DNA of 64,000 nucleotides from Occallatibacter riparius (GCF_025264625.1 NZ_CP093313.1:3720001-3784000); one strand, 5' to 3'. Counted from the stretch's first letter, positions 8,839 to 18,163 are shown. Notes: generated from the sequence alone by a model not told the origin. Numbers and translations are program-made.

Positions 8839-9747
8839 TCACGGAACGAGGATGATCTTGCCTCCCACGCCGCATTTCTCGGCAAGCTGGTGTGCCTCCT
8901 GTATGTGGCTCAAGGGCATGGTTCGCGCAATCGGGATGGAAAACTCCTTGCGCGCCACGTCCTCAGCGAGCTGATAGAGCCGCGAGGCGTCGGGAGCGGC
9001 CATGAAGGCTTGGAAGCGAATGTCGAACTTGTCCGCGTTTTCCGGCTTTCCCAACACTGATCCCAGCACTCCGCCACTGCGGATAGCCCTTAGCAGGCGG
9101 CGAATAGTCGGGCCGCCGACAGTATCGGCGATCGCGTCGAGGTCCATCAGGCCCTCAATCTCGTTTTCATCATCGATGGCTACAGCGCCGTCGGATCCGA
9201 GGGCGGCGGCCTGGTCGCGTTCGGAGGCGCGAACTCCCGCCAGAACGCGCAGGCGATGCTTTCGGGCGACGTGCACCGCGGTTCGTCCCACGCCACCTAG
9301 AGCGCCGGTCACAAGCACAGTTTCGCCGGGCGCAGCCTTTACCGCTCGCTCGATTAACTGTGCGCCCGTCGTAGTCACCAGCGGGAGAGCGGCCGCCTCT
9401 TCGAAGCTCAGGGAATCGGGGATCGGCGCCAGCACGTCCGCCTTGGCCACGGTGCATTCGGCGTAAGTGCCGTTCGCAAGCGCCATCACCCGCATGCCCT
9501 TAGGGAAGCCCGTGACGTTGCGGCCCGAGGCCACCACCTCGCCGGCGAGGTCGCGGCCCAGGATGGCCGGAAAATCGACTGGCATGCGGGCTTTGGCCGC
9601 GCCGCTACGAATCTTCCAGTCAACAGGGTTGATGCTGGTGGCCCGCACGCGCACCAGCACTTCGTTCTCGCCGAAATCCGGCACATCCGTGTCTTCAAAG
9701 CGGAGCTGTTCCGGACCGCCGTATTCGTAGAGTAGAACCGCCTTCAC
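8839..9747 (-). CDS. Zinc-independent MDR / quinone-oxidoreductase-like NADP-dependent reductase
   Basis: A 302-aa medium-chain dehydrogenase/reductase. The GroES-like N-terminal domain carries SINPVDWKIRSG and the Rossmann domain the nucleotide motif VTGALGGVGRTAVHVA; the structural-zinc cysteines of alcohol dehydrogenases are absent. Such enzymes reduce quinones or activated alkenes with NADPH. I chose the GTG at 9747 because GGAGGT stands 5 nt upstream, whereas the longer in-frame ATG at 9780 has no such site. It is followed on the same strand by ispG, but a 120-bp gap suggests separate transcription. Confidence 0.88.
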   Translation of the reverse strand: MKAVLLYEYGGPEQLRFEDTDVPDFGENEVLVRVRATSINPVDWKIRSGAAKARMPVDFPAILGRDLAGEVVASGRNVTGFPKGMRVMALANGTYAECTVAKADVLAPIPDSLSFEEAAALPLVTTTGAQLIERAVKAAPGETVLVTGALGGVGRTAVHVARKHRLRVLAGVRASERDQAAALGSDGAVAIDDENEIEGLMDLDAIADTVGGPTIRRLLRAIRSGGVLGSVLGKPENADKFDIRFQAFMAAPDASRLYQLAEDVARKEFSIPIARTMPLSHIQEAHQLAEKCGVGGKIILVP

Positions 9748-9816
9748 GCAGGACCTCCGTCGGGGTAAATGTCTCCCCATTCGAGTCCCGCGAGCGGTGA
9801 TGCGTTGCCCTCCGAG

Positions 9817-10089
9817 CTAGAGATTCGCTGCTCGATTTCCAGTGATGAGCCGGACGATTAGCGTGAGGAGCACTGCTCCAATCACGGCGATGACGATGCT
9901 GCCGATCATGCCGTGCGAGCCGGTTGTGCCAAACCCGAAGAAGCTGGAAACCCAGCCGCCGATGAGGGCGCCGATCAGGCCGACGACCATGTCCATGATG
10001 AAGCCGAAGCCGGAGCCCTTCATGAGCTTTCCGGTGATCCAGCCGGCGATTACGCCGATGATGATCCACGCGATGATTCCATGACCCAT
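9817..10089 (-). CDS. GlsB/YeaQ/YmgE-family small membrane protein
   Basis: A 90-aa integral membrane protein of the transglycosylase-associated family. Three Gly-rich hydrophobic helices are visible: IIAWIIIGVIAGWITGKLM, then a segment with DMVVGLIGALIGGWV, then MIGSIVIAVIGAVLLTLIV. These are found in stress regulons of many bacteria; the molecular function is unknown. The start at 10089 follows a strong AGGAGG (10097-10102), showing that the longer upstream reading is not used. Confidence 0.88.
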   Translation of the reverse strand: MGHGIIAWIIIGVIAGWITGKLMKGSGFGFIMDMVVGLIGALIGGWVSSFFGFGTTGSHGMIGSIVIAVIGAVLLTLIVRLITGNRAANL

Positions 10090-10184
10090 TGCATTTCCTC
10101 CTGAATTGCTTTGGATGCAGGCTTTTTGCCTGAGCCCGAATGCGATTACCAAAGGAAGAGTGCGGGTAGAGGTGCAGGCCTAGT

Positions 10185-10616
10185 TCAGCGAATAGGTGTG
10201 ACGCCCTTTTTAAGGATCAGGTTGCCATACTTGCGCAGTTCGCCCGTCATAACGATGCTGAATGCTGTGCGGGCCCGGCCGTAAAAAGCGTGCCGCTCAA
10301 TGCGCATCGGGTTGGCAGCGGCGGGGACGTGGCGGTGAACCACTTCCATGTAGTCGCTCTCGACCGCGGGATCGAGTGCGTCGCCGGTAACCACATCCAT
10401 CATGATGAGCGGCGGCGCGTAGGAGTCAAGCTCAAAAAGGGGGAGTATGCCTTCCAGCAGAGTACGAATGGGGACACCATCGGCGCGAAGGACCTGCGGC
10501 CCGAGCGAGTGCCCGGGAAAGTGCGCGTCGGCCAGGACGATCTCATCGCCGTGTCCCATGCGGTGCAGGACTGCCAGCAGTTCGGGGCTGATAAATGGCG
10601 AAATTCCTTTGAGCAT
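10185..10616 (-). CDS. FucU/RbsD-family sugar mutarotase
   Basis: A 143-aa protein matching the L-fucose mutarotase branch of the RbsD/FucU family: it opens with [17 protein letters not shown] and has the active-site segment [18 protein letters not shown], and [14 protein letters not shown] near the C-terminus. It would interconvert anomers of a pyranose such as L-fucose in the cytoplasm. Length and motif order fit FucU better than RbsD. The ATG at 10616 follows GGAG. No fucose catabolic gene is adjacent, although a decayed alpha-L-fucosidase lies at 20362-21532. Confidence 0.87.
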   Translation of the reverse strand: MLKGISPFISPELLAVLHRMGHGDEIVLADAHFPGHSLGPQVLRADGVPIRTLLEGILPLFELDSYAPPLIMMDVVTGDALDPAVESDYMEVVHRHVPAAANPMRIERHAFYGRARTAFSIVMTGELRKYGNLILKKGVTPIR

Positions 10617-10684
10617 CGACGGTTCTCCACGATAACAAGTTGTGGAGAATCATAGCGGATGGGGATGGGGCGGCGCAGACTCGG

Positions 10685-11335
10685 CTAGGCGGCCCGACGA
10701 GATTCGGCACGTCTGCCGCCACATTCGGGGCCGAACTGCTGAAGGCGCTTTTTGCGGCGTCTCCAATAGATGTACCCGATTGCGAAGATGGAGCCCGAAA
10801 CCACCCACGAGACCTTCTCGATATAGCCGGCGAGCGAGTCAATCTTGCTGGCGGAGAAGTAGGCGATGACCGCGACCGAGGTGACCCAGGTGACGGCGCC
10901 CAGGGCGTTATAGAGCAGGAAGGAGCGCCACTCCATGTTCAGGGCTCCTGCAACAGGACCGGCGACGGTGCGGAGACCGACGACATAGCGCGCCCAGAAA
11001 ATCGTTGCGCCACCGTGGCAGCGCATCTGGTCGCGGGCAGTGGCAATGTCCTCGCCCATGTTGAATTTGCGCTCCAGCCAGCCAAGAAGTCGAGGTCCGA
11101 GCCAGCGCCCGGCGAAGAACCCAACGTTGTCGCCGACCACCGCGGCCGCGGTAGCCACGAGGATCACCAGCAGCAGATTGAGTTCGTGAGTCTTATGGGC
11201 GATGAAGGCCGAGTACATCAGGATGGTCTCGCCAGGCAGGGGCAAGCCCGCGTTTTCGCCCAGAAGCCCTGCGGAGAGTGCGAGATAGCCCCATCGGGCA
11301 AGCAAATCCTGAATACACGCGGCGAGCCATTCCAT
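10685..11335 (-). CDS. DedA-family inner membrane protein
   Basis: A 216-aa membrane protein of the DedA/SNARE-associated (VTT domain) family, linked in other bacteria to undecaprenyl-phosphate or phospholipid flipping. It shows the re-entrant signature GLPLPGETILMYSAFIA, then VVGDNVGFFAGRWLG, the FWARYVVGLRTVAGPVAG motif and a C-terminal helix followed by a basic tail (RRRKKR). Length is typical. It lies upstream of fucU on the same strand with a 68-bp gap; no functional link is evident. Confidence 0.9.
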   Translation of the reverse strand: MEWLAACIQDLLARWGYLALSAGLLGENAGLPLPGETILMYSAFIAHKTHELNLLLVILVATAAAVVGDNVGFFAGRWLGPRLLGWLERKFNMGEDIATARDQMRCHGGATIFWARYVVGLRTVAGPVAGALNMEWRSFLLYNALGAVTWVTSVAVIAYFSASKIDSLAGYIEKVSWVVSGSIFAIGYIYWRRRKKRLQQFGPECGGRRAESRRAA

Positions 11336-11471
11336 GACGGGTTAGGTTGAAGATACTCGCCGTGTGGTTGTTTCGAGGAACCGGTTGGAGCCTGCTCCAT
11401 AATCCATCGCACTTCGGCCAGGGAACAGCGGGAAGCCGCGACGCATGTCCTTTCCTCAGAGGCTCAAGGCT

Positions 11472-11681
11472 TCAGCGCGGACGCAGGAAGGCCTCCCAGC
11501 GGGAGCTTTTGCGTCCCGCCTCGGACTTTGGTCTTTGCCGCGCTCGCGCTTTCATGAAGCAAAGCGCAATCAGTCCCAACGCCAATGCAAGAAGGGCGAA
11601 CACTGCATACTCGGCTGCGGGAGAATAGCCTGCCTGGTAACCGGTGACTCGTATCGCTGCCACCCACGCGAGAATTGGCAT
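11472..11681 (-). CDS. Possible small membrane protein
   Basis: A 69-aa reading frame with one clear transmembrane segment (YAVFALLALALGLIALCFM), a basic C-terminal tail and a preceding GGAG about 9 nt from the ATG at 11681. No family is recognised. The hydrophobic profile and start context make it plausible; its short length leaves it uncertain. Confidence 0.35.
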   Translation of the reverse strand: MPILAWVAAIRVTGYQAGYSPAAEYAVFALLALALGLIALCFMKARARQRPKSEAGRKSSRWEAFLRPR

Positions 11682-11892
11682 AGTGTCGCTCCGTCACTCC
11701 GTGAGAACCCGGGAACGTGTCTGGAGTTGCTACCGAGACCGCGGCTAGTAAAAGGGGCGATCTGCGGATGCGGAATCAGGGGCAGGCCCTTCACTTCCGA
11801 GGGTAGCTGAGGCCAGATGGAGGTGCCGCGCTTCGTAGAGCGCTGGTATGCTTGCAATCAGGCGGGTTTTCTTTCGCCTGATCAACATAAGT

Positions 11893-11969
<77 letters not shown>

Positions 11970-11973
11970 CAAT

Positions 11974-12166
11974 TTGAAAATCGCCAGGATGCTCGGGAAG
12001 GCGGTGAAAATCCGCCACTGCCCCGCAACTGTAAGCGCCGTCCGCACCTCGATCGTCTTTTGTCTGGGTGAGGATGAAAGCCAACGAAACCACTGAAGGT
12101 GAGTCTCCGCTCGGCACGGGGCAAGGCTCGAATTCGGGAAGGTGGCAGGCGCAAGTCAGGAGACCG
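11974..12166 (+). ncRNA. Cobalamin (B12) riboswitch
   Basis: The leader of the TonB receptor has the cobalamin aptamer landmarks in order: CTCGGGAAGGCGGTGAAAA, then TCCGCCACTGCCCCGCAACTG with TAAGC, and the 3' B12-box GCAAGTCAGGAGACC at 12151-12165. These match the conserved core of the B12 riboswitch family. Just after it, 12167-12204 can fold into a GTCCTCGG / CCGAGG..GGAC hairpin before the AGGAG at 12208-12212, so control by occluding the ribosome-binding site is plausible. It should repress the receptor when cobalamin is plentiful. Confidence 0.93.
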
Positions 12167-12217
12167 GTCCTCGGCGCGCAACCGCTTTGCGTCCCGAGGG
12201 GGACGCCAGGAGCCGAT

Positions 12218-14734
12218 ATGACCTTGGCACGTTTTCGCGGCCGCTTCTTTCATCGCGCCGCTCGACTCTCCGCTTCCACTTTCCTCCTGTTGACTCTAGT
12301 GTGCACATCGGCCTTTGCCGCCTCTGTGCGCGGAATCGTGACCGATGCGACCGGCGCCCGCGTCAGCGGGGCAACCGTTGTGCTTCTGCAAAACGGCGAA
12401 GCGGTGGGCTCGGCCGTCTCCGGCGCCGACGGCAGCTACCAGATCACTACAGGTACCCAGGGGCGCTTCTTCCTGCTGACCAATGCCAAGAGCTTCCGTC
12501 AGCTCGAGACGCCGGTCTTTTATGCGAAGCAACTCGACACGATCGAGCGCAACATCGTCCTCGAACCCGAATGGGTCCGCGACTCGATCGTGGTTACCCC
12601 CACGGGAACGCCGACTCCTCAGCCGCAGACCAGCTCAGCGACGGATGTGATCGGACCGCTAGATATCGATCTGCGTACCGATCTTGTGAGCACGCTGCCG
12701 CTGATGCCGGGAACAAGCGTCATGCAGATCGGACAGCGCGGATCGCAGTCGTCCCTGTTTGTGCGCGGAGGCGATTCCGACGCAACGATGGTGCTGGTGG
12801 ACGGCGTTGAGGCCGGCGACCTGGGCGGGCGCTTCGATTTCGGTACGCTGCCCGCAACGGGCGTGGAGCGGGCGGAGGTCTACCGCGGTACCAATTCAAA
12901 TCTATATGGAGCAGGCGCGCTGAGCGGCGTAGTCAACCTGACGACGCCCCGGGGTACGACGCCGTTCCCGTCGTTCTTTCTGCGGGCCGACGGCGGAAAC
13001 TTCAACACGCATCACGAAGAAGCGACCATTGCGGGAGCGCACGGCAAGCTAGATTACCTGGGCACCTATAGCTGGCTGCAGACCTCGAACGCACTGCCGA
13101 ACGACCAGCACCACATGGGCGCTGCTGCCGGGAACCTGGGATACCAACTGAATGCGAAGACACAGATTCGCGGCACTGCGCACTACAACGTGGCGGCGAC
13201 CGGAATCCCCAATGCGTGGGACTTCTACGGTGTAGCCGACGATGGCACGCAGAAGGACCAGGACATCTACGCCAGCGGCTCCATTGATCACCAGACAACG
13301 GACAGCTTTCACAACGTGGTGCGGTATGGGCTGGCGCGGAAGCGCGAGCAGTCGGCGCTCTGGAACGCATCGGGCGAGTACGTGCTGAACTACGACGGAT
13401 TCGGCGACAACGCATACCTGGGCAGGCAGGTCACCATACGGGGTGCGAACGGCGCATCTGCCACAGGCCGGGCCATTCTCGACTACGACCAGGCGTACCC
13501 CTTCCAGTATCACCTTGTATCGAACCGCGACGAGGCTGCCTACCAGGGCGATTACCGTTTCACGCCACACCTGATGGGGCTCATCGGATTCCAGTTTGAA
13601 GATGAGCACGGTGCGGAGATTGTGCCGTCGTATGGCACGAACGAGACAACGGAGCACCAGAACTACGACTACTCCGCGGCGGTGCACGGAGACTTCAAGG
13701 GGCGCTTCTTTTACACGCTCGGCGGAGGCTTGCAGCACTACTCGCTGTTTGGCGTGGAGACCACGCCGCGCGCGGGCTTCACTTACTATGCGCTGCGGCC
13801 GCGTACGGGGACATTTAGTGGAACGCGTGTGATGTTCAACTTTGGCGACGCGGTGCGCGAGCCCGCACTGACTGATGAGTTCGGTTCGCTTTATCACTTC
13901 CTGGTAAGCAACGGCTTCGGCAGCGTAGCGCAGCAGTTGCACATTGGACCTCTGACGGCGCCGCGAGGCCGTATGTACGAGGGCGGCCTGGAGCAGGCGT
14001 TTCTGAGCGATCGCATCCTGTTTCGCGCACGGTACTTCCATAACGAGTTTGGAAAACAGATCGAGTATGTGGGCGGCCATCTGCTGCCGAACCTGATTCC
14101 GGGACTCACGGATGCCGATAAGCAACAGCTTGAGTCGGCTTTGGGCTTCTACTACACGAACGACTATGGACTCACGGTGAACACGCAAGCGTACTGCGCG
14201 CAGGGATTTGAATCAACGTTGGAAGGCGGCATCGGGTCCACGATCTTCCTGCGCGGCGGCTACACCTATCTCGACGCGGTGGTGCAGCGCTCGTTCAATA
14301 GCGACAATGAAGCGCTCACGGATGGATTTGCGCCAACATGGAACGGCATTCCGATCGGAGCGATTTCGCCACTGGTAGGAGCGCGGCCTTTCCGCCGGCC
14401 TCCGCACACCGGCTTTTTCACCGGCACCTATGCGCGGCATCCGTTCACAGGGATCGTCAACATGTCTTTCGCCAGCCGTAGCGATGACTCGACCTACCTC
14501 TGGTATCAGGATTCTCAGGGAGGCAACAGCCTGCTGCTCCCGAACCGCAATCTCGACTACGGCTACGCAAAGATCGACGTGGGCGGCAGCTACCAGATGA
14601 AGTCGTGGATAGCGTTCTACGGGTTGATGGAGAACCTGACCAGCAATCAACACATGGGACCCATCGGGTATCCCACGCTGCCGTTCACCGTGCGCAGCGG
14701 CGTGAAGCTTCAGTGGGGCCGCGAAAGCAAGTAA
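12218..14734 (+). CDS. TonB-dependent outer membrane receptor, probable cobalamin transporter (BtuB-like)
   Basis: An 838-aa outer membrane receptor. After a signal peptide (about 1-35) comes a carboxypeptidase-regulatory-like domain (SVRGIVTDATGARVSGATV, residues 36-115), a TonB-box-like DSIVVTPT (122-129), a plug domain (SLFVRGGDSDATMVLVDGVE) and a long 22-strand-type barrel ending in VRSGVKLQWGR. I chose the ATG at 12218 because AGGAG precedes it and it lies just beyond the B12 riboswitch; starts further upstream would lie inside the riboswitch. The riboswitch is the main reason to infer cobalamin or another corrinoid as substrate. A rho-independent terminator follows. Confidence 0.92.
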   Translation: MTLARFRGRFFHRAARLSASTFLLLTLVCTSAFAASVRGIVTDATGARVSGATVVLLQNGEAVGSAVSGADGSYQITTGTQGRFFLLTNAKSFRQLETPVFYAKQLDTIERNIVLEPEWVRDSIVVTPTGTPTPQPQTSSATDVIGPLDIDLRTDLVSTLPLMPGTSVMQIGQRGSQSSLFVRGGDSDATMVLVDGVEAGDLGGRFDFGTLPATGVERAEVYRGTNSNLYGAGALSGVVNLTTPRGTTPFPSFFLRADGGNFNTHHEEATIAGAHGKLDYLGTYSWLQTSNALPNDQHHMGAAAGNLGYQLNAKTQIRGTAHYNVAATGIPNAWDFYGVADDGTQKDQDIYASGSIDHQTTDSFHNVVRYGLARKREQSALWNASGEYVLNYDGFGDNAYLGRQVTIRGANGASATGRAILDYDQAYPFQYHLVSNRDEAAYQGDYRFTPHLMGLIGFQFEDEHGAEIVPSYGTNETTEHQNYDYSAAVHGDFKGRFFYTLGGGLQHYSLFGVETTPRAGFTYYALRPRTGTFSGTRVMFNFGDAVREPALTDEFGSLYHFLVSNGFGSVAQQLHIGPLTAPRGRMYEGGLEQAFLSDRILFRARYFHNEFGKQIEYVGGHLLPNLIPGLTDADKQQLESALGFYYTNDYGLTVNTQAYCAQGFESTLEGGIGSTIFLRGGYTYLDAVVQRSFNSDNEALTDGFAPTWNGIPIGAISPLVGARPFRRPPHTGFFTGTYARHPFTGIVNMSFASRSDDSTYLWYQDSQGGNSLLLPNRNLDYGYAKIDVGGSYQMKSWIAFYGLMENLTSNQHMGPIGYPTLPFTVRSGVKLQWGRESK

Positions 14735-14753
14735 TTGATTCAACAGCACCAGG

Positions 14754-14785
14754 GCCGCGGAGAATGTCCGCGGCTTTGCTGTTTC
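14754..14785 (+). terminator. Rho-independent terminator of the B12 receptor gene
   Basis: Perfect 8-bp stem GCCGCGGA / TCCGCGGC with loop GAATG, immediately followed by TTTGCTGTTT, 20 bp after the receptor stop. Confidence 0.8.
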
Positions 14786-14877
14786 TGGTAGTTCTGCCAG
14801 CATCCATCGGGCTCTGTGGAAACCTACCCTGAATTGCTGTTATTCCTTCAGCTTCCGCAGAGAGACGAGGGCTCACG

Positions 14878-15714
14878 ATGGTTCAATCCAGATCCAGATA
14901 TGGTTTTGTGGCTGCGGCCGTTTGCACGCTCCTGATGTGCGGTCTGTGCGCGCCTGCTCGCGCGCAAGGGCACATCGACAAGGCCTGGGACATTCTCAAG
15001 AAGGCCGCATCCGATTCGAACACTGATAAGCGCGCGGCCGGGGTCGCCGTGTTGGCACTACTCCAAGGAGATTCCGAGGCGCAGGCGATGGCCGAGAAGG
15101 CACTCAGCGACGAGAAGCCCGTGGTTCGCACCGCCGCCGCGAATGCACTGGGCGCGATGGAAGCGAAGAGTGCGATTCCGGCGCTGAAAAACGCAATCAG
15201 GGACAAGGATGTATCTGTGGTCTTAGCCGCCACGCACGCGCTCTATGTGTTGAAAGATCCTACGGCCTACGAGGTCTACTACGCCGTGTTGACCGGGCAA
15301 AAGAAAAGCGGCGGCGGCCTCATTGACGATCAAAAAAAGATGCTCAGCGATCCCAAGAAGATGGCGCAGCTCGGGTTCGAGCAGGGCATTGGATTCATTC
15401 CTTTTGCCGGACTCGGGCTGACCGCGCTGGGCATGATCACGAAAGACGACACGTCGCCGGTGCGCGCGGCGGCGGCCAAGGTGCTAGCAAAGGACCCCGA
15501 CCCCAAATCGGGCGACGCCCTGGTAGATGCGGCCTTCGACAAGAGTTGGATCGTGCGGGCCGCCGCATTGAATGCTATCTCCGAGCGCGGTGACTTCACG
15601 CTGGGGCCGCGCATCGAAGCCGGCATGGACGATGAGAAGGAGCAGGTGCGCTACATCGCAGCCGCAGCGGTCATTCACCTGCAGGACGTGAGGACATCGA
15701 CGGTAGGGAAGTAA
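14878..15714 (+). CDS. Secreted HEAT-repeat protein
   Basis: A 278-aa exported protein with a Sec signal ending at APARAQG. The mature part is a series of alpha-helical HEAT or PBS-lyase-type repeats, for example EKPVVRTAAANALGAMEAKS, IRDKDVSVVLAATHALYVL, SPVRAAAAKVLAKDPDP and DKSWIVRAAALNAISERG. Such scaffolds bind other proteins; there is no catalytic motif. A Gly-rich amphipathic insert (GIGFIPFAGLGLTALGM) interrupts the repeats. It follows the B12 receptor terminator and has its own start, so it is probably transcribed independently. Function unknown. Confidence 0.82.
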   Translation: MVQSRSRYGFVAAAVCTLLMCGLCAPARAQGHIDKAWDILKKAASDSNTDKRAAGVAVLALLQGDSEAQAMAEKALSDEKPVVRTAAANALGAMEAKSAIPALKNAIRDKDVSVVLAATHALYVLKDPTAYEVYYAVLTGQKKSGGGLIDDQKKMLSDPKKMAQLGFEQGIGFIPFAGLGLTALGMITKDDTSPVRAAAAKVLAKDPDPKSGDALVDAAFDKSWIVRAAALNAISERGDFTLGPRIEAGMDDEKEQVRYIAAAAVIHLQDVRTSTVGK

Positions 15715-15741
15715 TGCGGCTGCCGCTGCGATACTGGACTC

Positions 15742-16320
15742 GTGTTTTCGCTAACGCGACCGAATCAAGACACAATTGATGTTGCGCTGAACCGGGCGGC
15801 TGGGCTGCCTGCCGCATGTCCCAATCTGCTGAGTTTGCGCGACGGGCTGACGGCCACCAAGCCGCCCTGGGGATTCGCGCACGATGTTTCCCTCTCGCAG
15901 ATTGGAAAGGGAGAGAGTGCATTCGCGCGAGCGCGCCTCGCGATGGAGCAGTGGGCGGAGTTCGACCTGGGCTGGGTGCGGGTGGCGAATCCCACTGCGG
16001 ATGTGCGCAAGGGCGAGTTGGTCGCGGTTGAAGCGCACACGGTGGGCTTGTGGTCGCTGAATCTGAGCCGGATTGTTGAGACCGTTAACACGCCCGACCG
16101 GATCGGATTTCTGTATGCTACGACCGCATTGCACATCGAGGAAGGGCAGGAGCGGTTTCTGATTGAGCTCGACCGCTCGTCGGGGCGGGTGCTGTACCTG
16201 ATCGAAGCTGTTTCGCGGCCGCGGCATTTGCTGGCGCGGCTGGGCTGGCCGCTGGGCCGGGCGATGCAGAGCAGGTTCCGCCGGGACTCGCATGCCCGGA
16301 TGCGGCGGTCTGATCGGTGA
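15742..16320 (+). CDS. DUF1990-family protein
   Basis: A 192-aa protein that looks like DUF1990 (UPF0548), shared by bacteria and plants, with the typical AMEQWAEFDLGWVRVANP and VAVEAHTVGLWSLNLSRIV segments and a C-terminal ERFLIELDRSSGRVLYLIEAVSRP. The function of the family is not established. The start is a GTG at 15742 with no clear Shine-Dalgarno sequence, 27 nt after the HEAT gene stop, so it may depend on upstream transcription. It converges with the TetR gene. Confidence 0.8.
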   Translation: MFSLTRPNQDTIDVALNRAAGLPAACPNLLSLRDGLTATKPPWGFAHDVSLSQIGKGESAFARARLAMEQWAEFDLGWVRVANPTADVRKGELVAVEAHTVGLWSLNLSRIVETVNTPDRIGFLYATTALHIEEGQERFLIELDRSSGRVLYLIEAVSRPRHLLARLGWPLGRAMQSRFRRDSHARMRRSDR

Positions 16321-16341
16321 GGCGGTGGTCTCGGCGCAATT

Positions 16342-16920
16342 TCACCTGGACGCGGTAAAGAGCACGACGAGGGCTCGCAGACGCTCCTTTTGAAGTCTGC
16401 GCGGAAACCGTCCGGTTCTGGTTAACTCGGCTATCCCGTGGAGATTCGCCCAAAACAGCTCTGCAACGATCTCGGGTTTGTCACTCTGCTCCTTGAACAG
16501 CTCCAGGAGTTGCGTGAATCCGAATCGCAGTTCCGCAGGCGTAGCCATTTCACCGAACGGAACGCTCAGCCCGATTGAAAACATCACCTCGTACATCGCG
16601 GGCGAGGCCTCTGCGAAGCGAAGATAGGCAGCCGCGACCGATTCGACCGCAGCTCCTCGTTTTGCCCGTGTGCGCGCCCTCTCCAAAACCAAGCCGATTT
16701 CCTTGAAACCCTCGATGGCAACCGCGGCCAGGATGGTCTCGCGGCTTTCGAAGTGAGAGTACAAGACGGGCTGACTGTATGAAATCTCATCCGACAGCCG
16801 CCGAATGGTTACGCTGGGCCACCCCTCACGCTCCGCGATCCGCCGTGCCGCCGTGATGATCTGTTCTCGCCGGGCCTGCTTCTCACGTGATTTTCGGCCT
16901 GCTATGCGGTCATTCGCCAT
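16342..16920 (-). CDS. TetR/AcrR-family transcriptional regulator
   Basis: A 192-aa repressor. The N-terminal HTH covers about residues 18-62 (REQIITAARRIAEREGW, then TIRRLSDEISYSQPVLYSHF). The C-terminal ligand domain contains the WANLHGIAEL signature of the WHG-type TetR subgroup. I chose the ATG at 16920 because it places the basic arm directly before the HTH; longer upstream reading would run through the intergenic operator. It is divergent from the DUF4267 gene, and the spacer has three CTAGCA/TGCTAG half-sites, so it most likely represses that gene pair. Effector unknown. Confidence 0.92.
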   Translation of the reverse strand: MANDRIAGRKSREKQARREQIITAARRIAEREGWPSVTIRRLSDEISYSQPVLYSHFESRETILAAVAIEGFKEIGLVLERARTRAKRGAAVESVAAAYLRFAEASPAMYEVMFSIGLSVPFGEMATPAELRFGFTQLLELFKEQSDKPEIVAELFWANLHGIAELTRTGRFPRRLQKERLRALVVLFTASR

Positions 16921-17006
16921 CGTCGGTCTTTCCAGTGATAGGAATTCTAGCGCTGTTAAATTGTACGGCCGATTTGTGCATCTTTTCGGGATGGGCCCAA
17001 TCATAC

Positions 17007-17030
17007 CTAGCATTGCTAGTTTTTCTAGCA
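17007..17030. promoter_or_regulatory. Putative TetR operator with three half-sites
   Basis: CTAGCA at 17007-17012, TGCTAG at 17014-17019 and CTAGCA at 17025-17030 form two overlapping dyads (spacers 1 and 5 bp). A fourth, imperfect half-site, CTAGCG, lies at 16947-16952 nearer the tetR start. The array is 18 bp upstream of the DUF4267 start, where bound repressor would block transcription. Confidence 0.7.
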
Positions 17031-17047
17031 CAAGAAAAGGATACGCT

Positions 17048-17428
17048 ATGCACAACACCATCCCGCTTATTCTGGCCGTTCTCATTGCCGCCGGAATTAT
17101 CGTCATCGGCTGCTTCTACGTTGCATCTCCTGAAGGAATATCAAAAGATTTTGGCCTGAGGCCAGCTGCACCGGATGCCGACACCCGTGCGTGGCTACGT
17201 CTCAAAGGAATTCGTGACATCGCTTCGGGACTAGTGGTCCTGACCCTGATGCTGGCTGCCGACCACCGCACAGTGGGAATCGTGATGCTCGTATTTGCAA
17301 CCATACCCTTCGGCGACATGGCCAACATTCTTGTTTCCGGCGGAAGGAAGGCGACGGCGTTTTCCTTCCATGGCATCACCTGCGCAGTGATGCTTGTCGC
17401 CGGCCTCTTGTTGATCCACGCCATCTGA
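17048..17428 (+). CDS. DUF4267-like four-helix membrane protein
   Basis: A 126-aa integral membrane protein with four hydrophobic helices: IPLILAVLIAAGIIVIGCFY, SGLVVLTLMLA, TVGIVMLVFATIPFGDM and CAVMLVAGLLLIHAI. The conserved loop LRLKGIRDIASG and the FGDMANI motif fit the DUF4267 family, of unknown function. The start at 17048 follows AAGG. It is the first gene after the TetR operator and lies 29 nt from the next membrane protein, so both are probably one TetR-controlled unit. Confidence 0.8.
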   Translation: MHNTIPLILAVLIAAGIIVIGCFYVASPEGISKDFGLRPAAPDADTRAWLRLKGIRDIASGLVVLTLMLAADHRTVGIVMLVFATIPFGDMANILVSGGRKATAFSFHGITCAVMLVAGLLLIHAI

Positions 17429-17457
17429 ACCGAAACCATCACAAGAGAGGCATAGAC

Positions 17458-17922
17458 ATGACTCAATGGATGATCTATCTGGCAGTCCTGCTCGGAATTG
17501 TCAGCACTGCGGCGGTATTCGGCACGGACATGTTCTTTTTGACGATAGGCCGTGCTGCGCTCTGGCGGACATCCGCGGCGGCAGGAACCGAGGTCATGGG
17601 CTTCTTCCATTTGTTTGCCGATGCGCGGATGCCGATCTGGGGCGTCGTGGCAACCCTGTCCAACATTGTTTTGGCCGTGATGAGCGGGAGTGCGCAGCGC
17701 TGGTTTTATCTCGCATCACTCCTGATGCTGATTCTCTTTGTCGTTATCTACGCCCGGCTGTCGAAACCGATTAATCAGGTTCAAACCAAAGCGGCAATGG
17801 CAGGGCTGCCACTTGAGAACGCTCGAGAACTACAAGCGGCCTGGGATCGATCGCTATTCATCCGTGCCCCGCTGCTCGTTGTGTCACTGGTCGCGCAGTG
17901 CCTGGTGCTGTTGGCAAGTTGA
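17458..17922 (+). CDS. DUF1772-like membrane protein
   Basis: A 154-aa membrane protein with four hydrophobic segments and a polar loop (NARELQAAWDRSLFIRAPLLV) resembling the DUF1772 / anthrone-oxygenase-like family. Members are integral membrane proteins of mostly unknown function; a few fungal relatives are oxygenases. Start ATG 17458 follows AGAGAGG. It should be co-transcribed with the DUF4267-like gene under the divergent TetR. Confidence 0.72.
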   Translation: MTQWMIYLAVLLGIVSTAAVFGTDMFFLTIGRAALWRTSAAAGTEVMGFFHLFADARMPIWGVVATLSNIVLAVMSGSAQRWFYLASLLMLILFVVIYARLSKPINQVQTKAAMAGLPLENARELQAAWDRSLFIRAPLLVVSLVAQCLVLLAS

Positions 17923-18163
17923 GGCATGGTGGCCGGCTAACAGCGCCGCATGCAGGCGCACCGCGTTCCTGATTCTACCGGGTGCAGAAAAAACGCTTTA
18001 CACAAGGGGGGGCATCTGTTTCTCTTCTCTGTGGAGTCTCTGGCGGCTCTAGAAGGGTGCTCGAACAAAAGTACGTCACGGACGGCTGGTTGGGTAACCG
18101 AAATGCACGATGATGAGCGTGCCTCCGCCAGAGCATATCTCGGCCACTCACAGGGAGCATTGC

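Noticed and set aside
13049..14188. 379-codon minus-strand frame
   Set aside because: It lies inside the TonB receptor gene, which has convincing motifs and a riboswitch.
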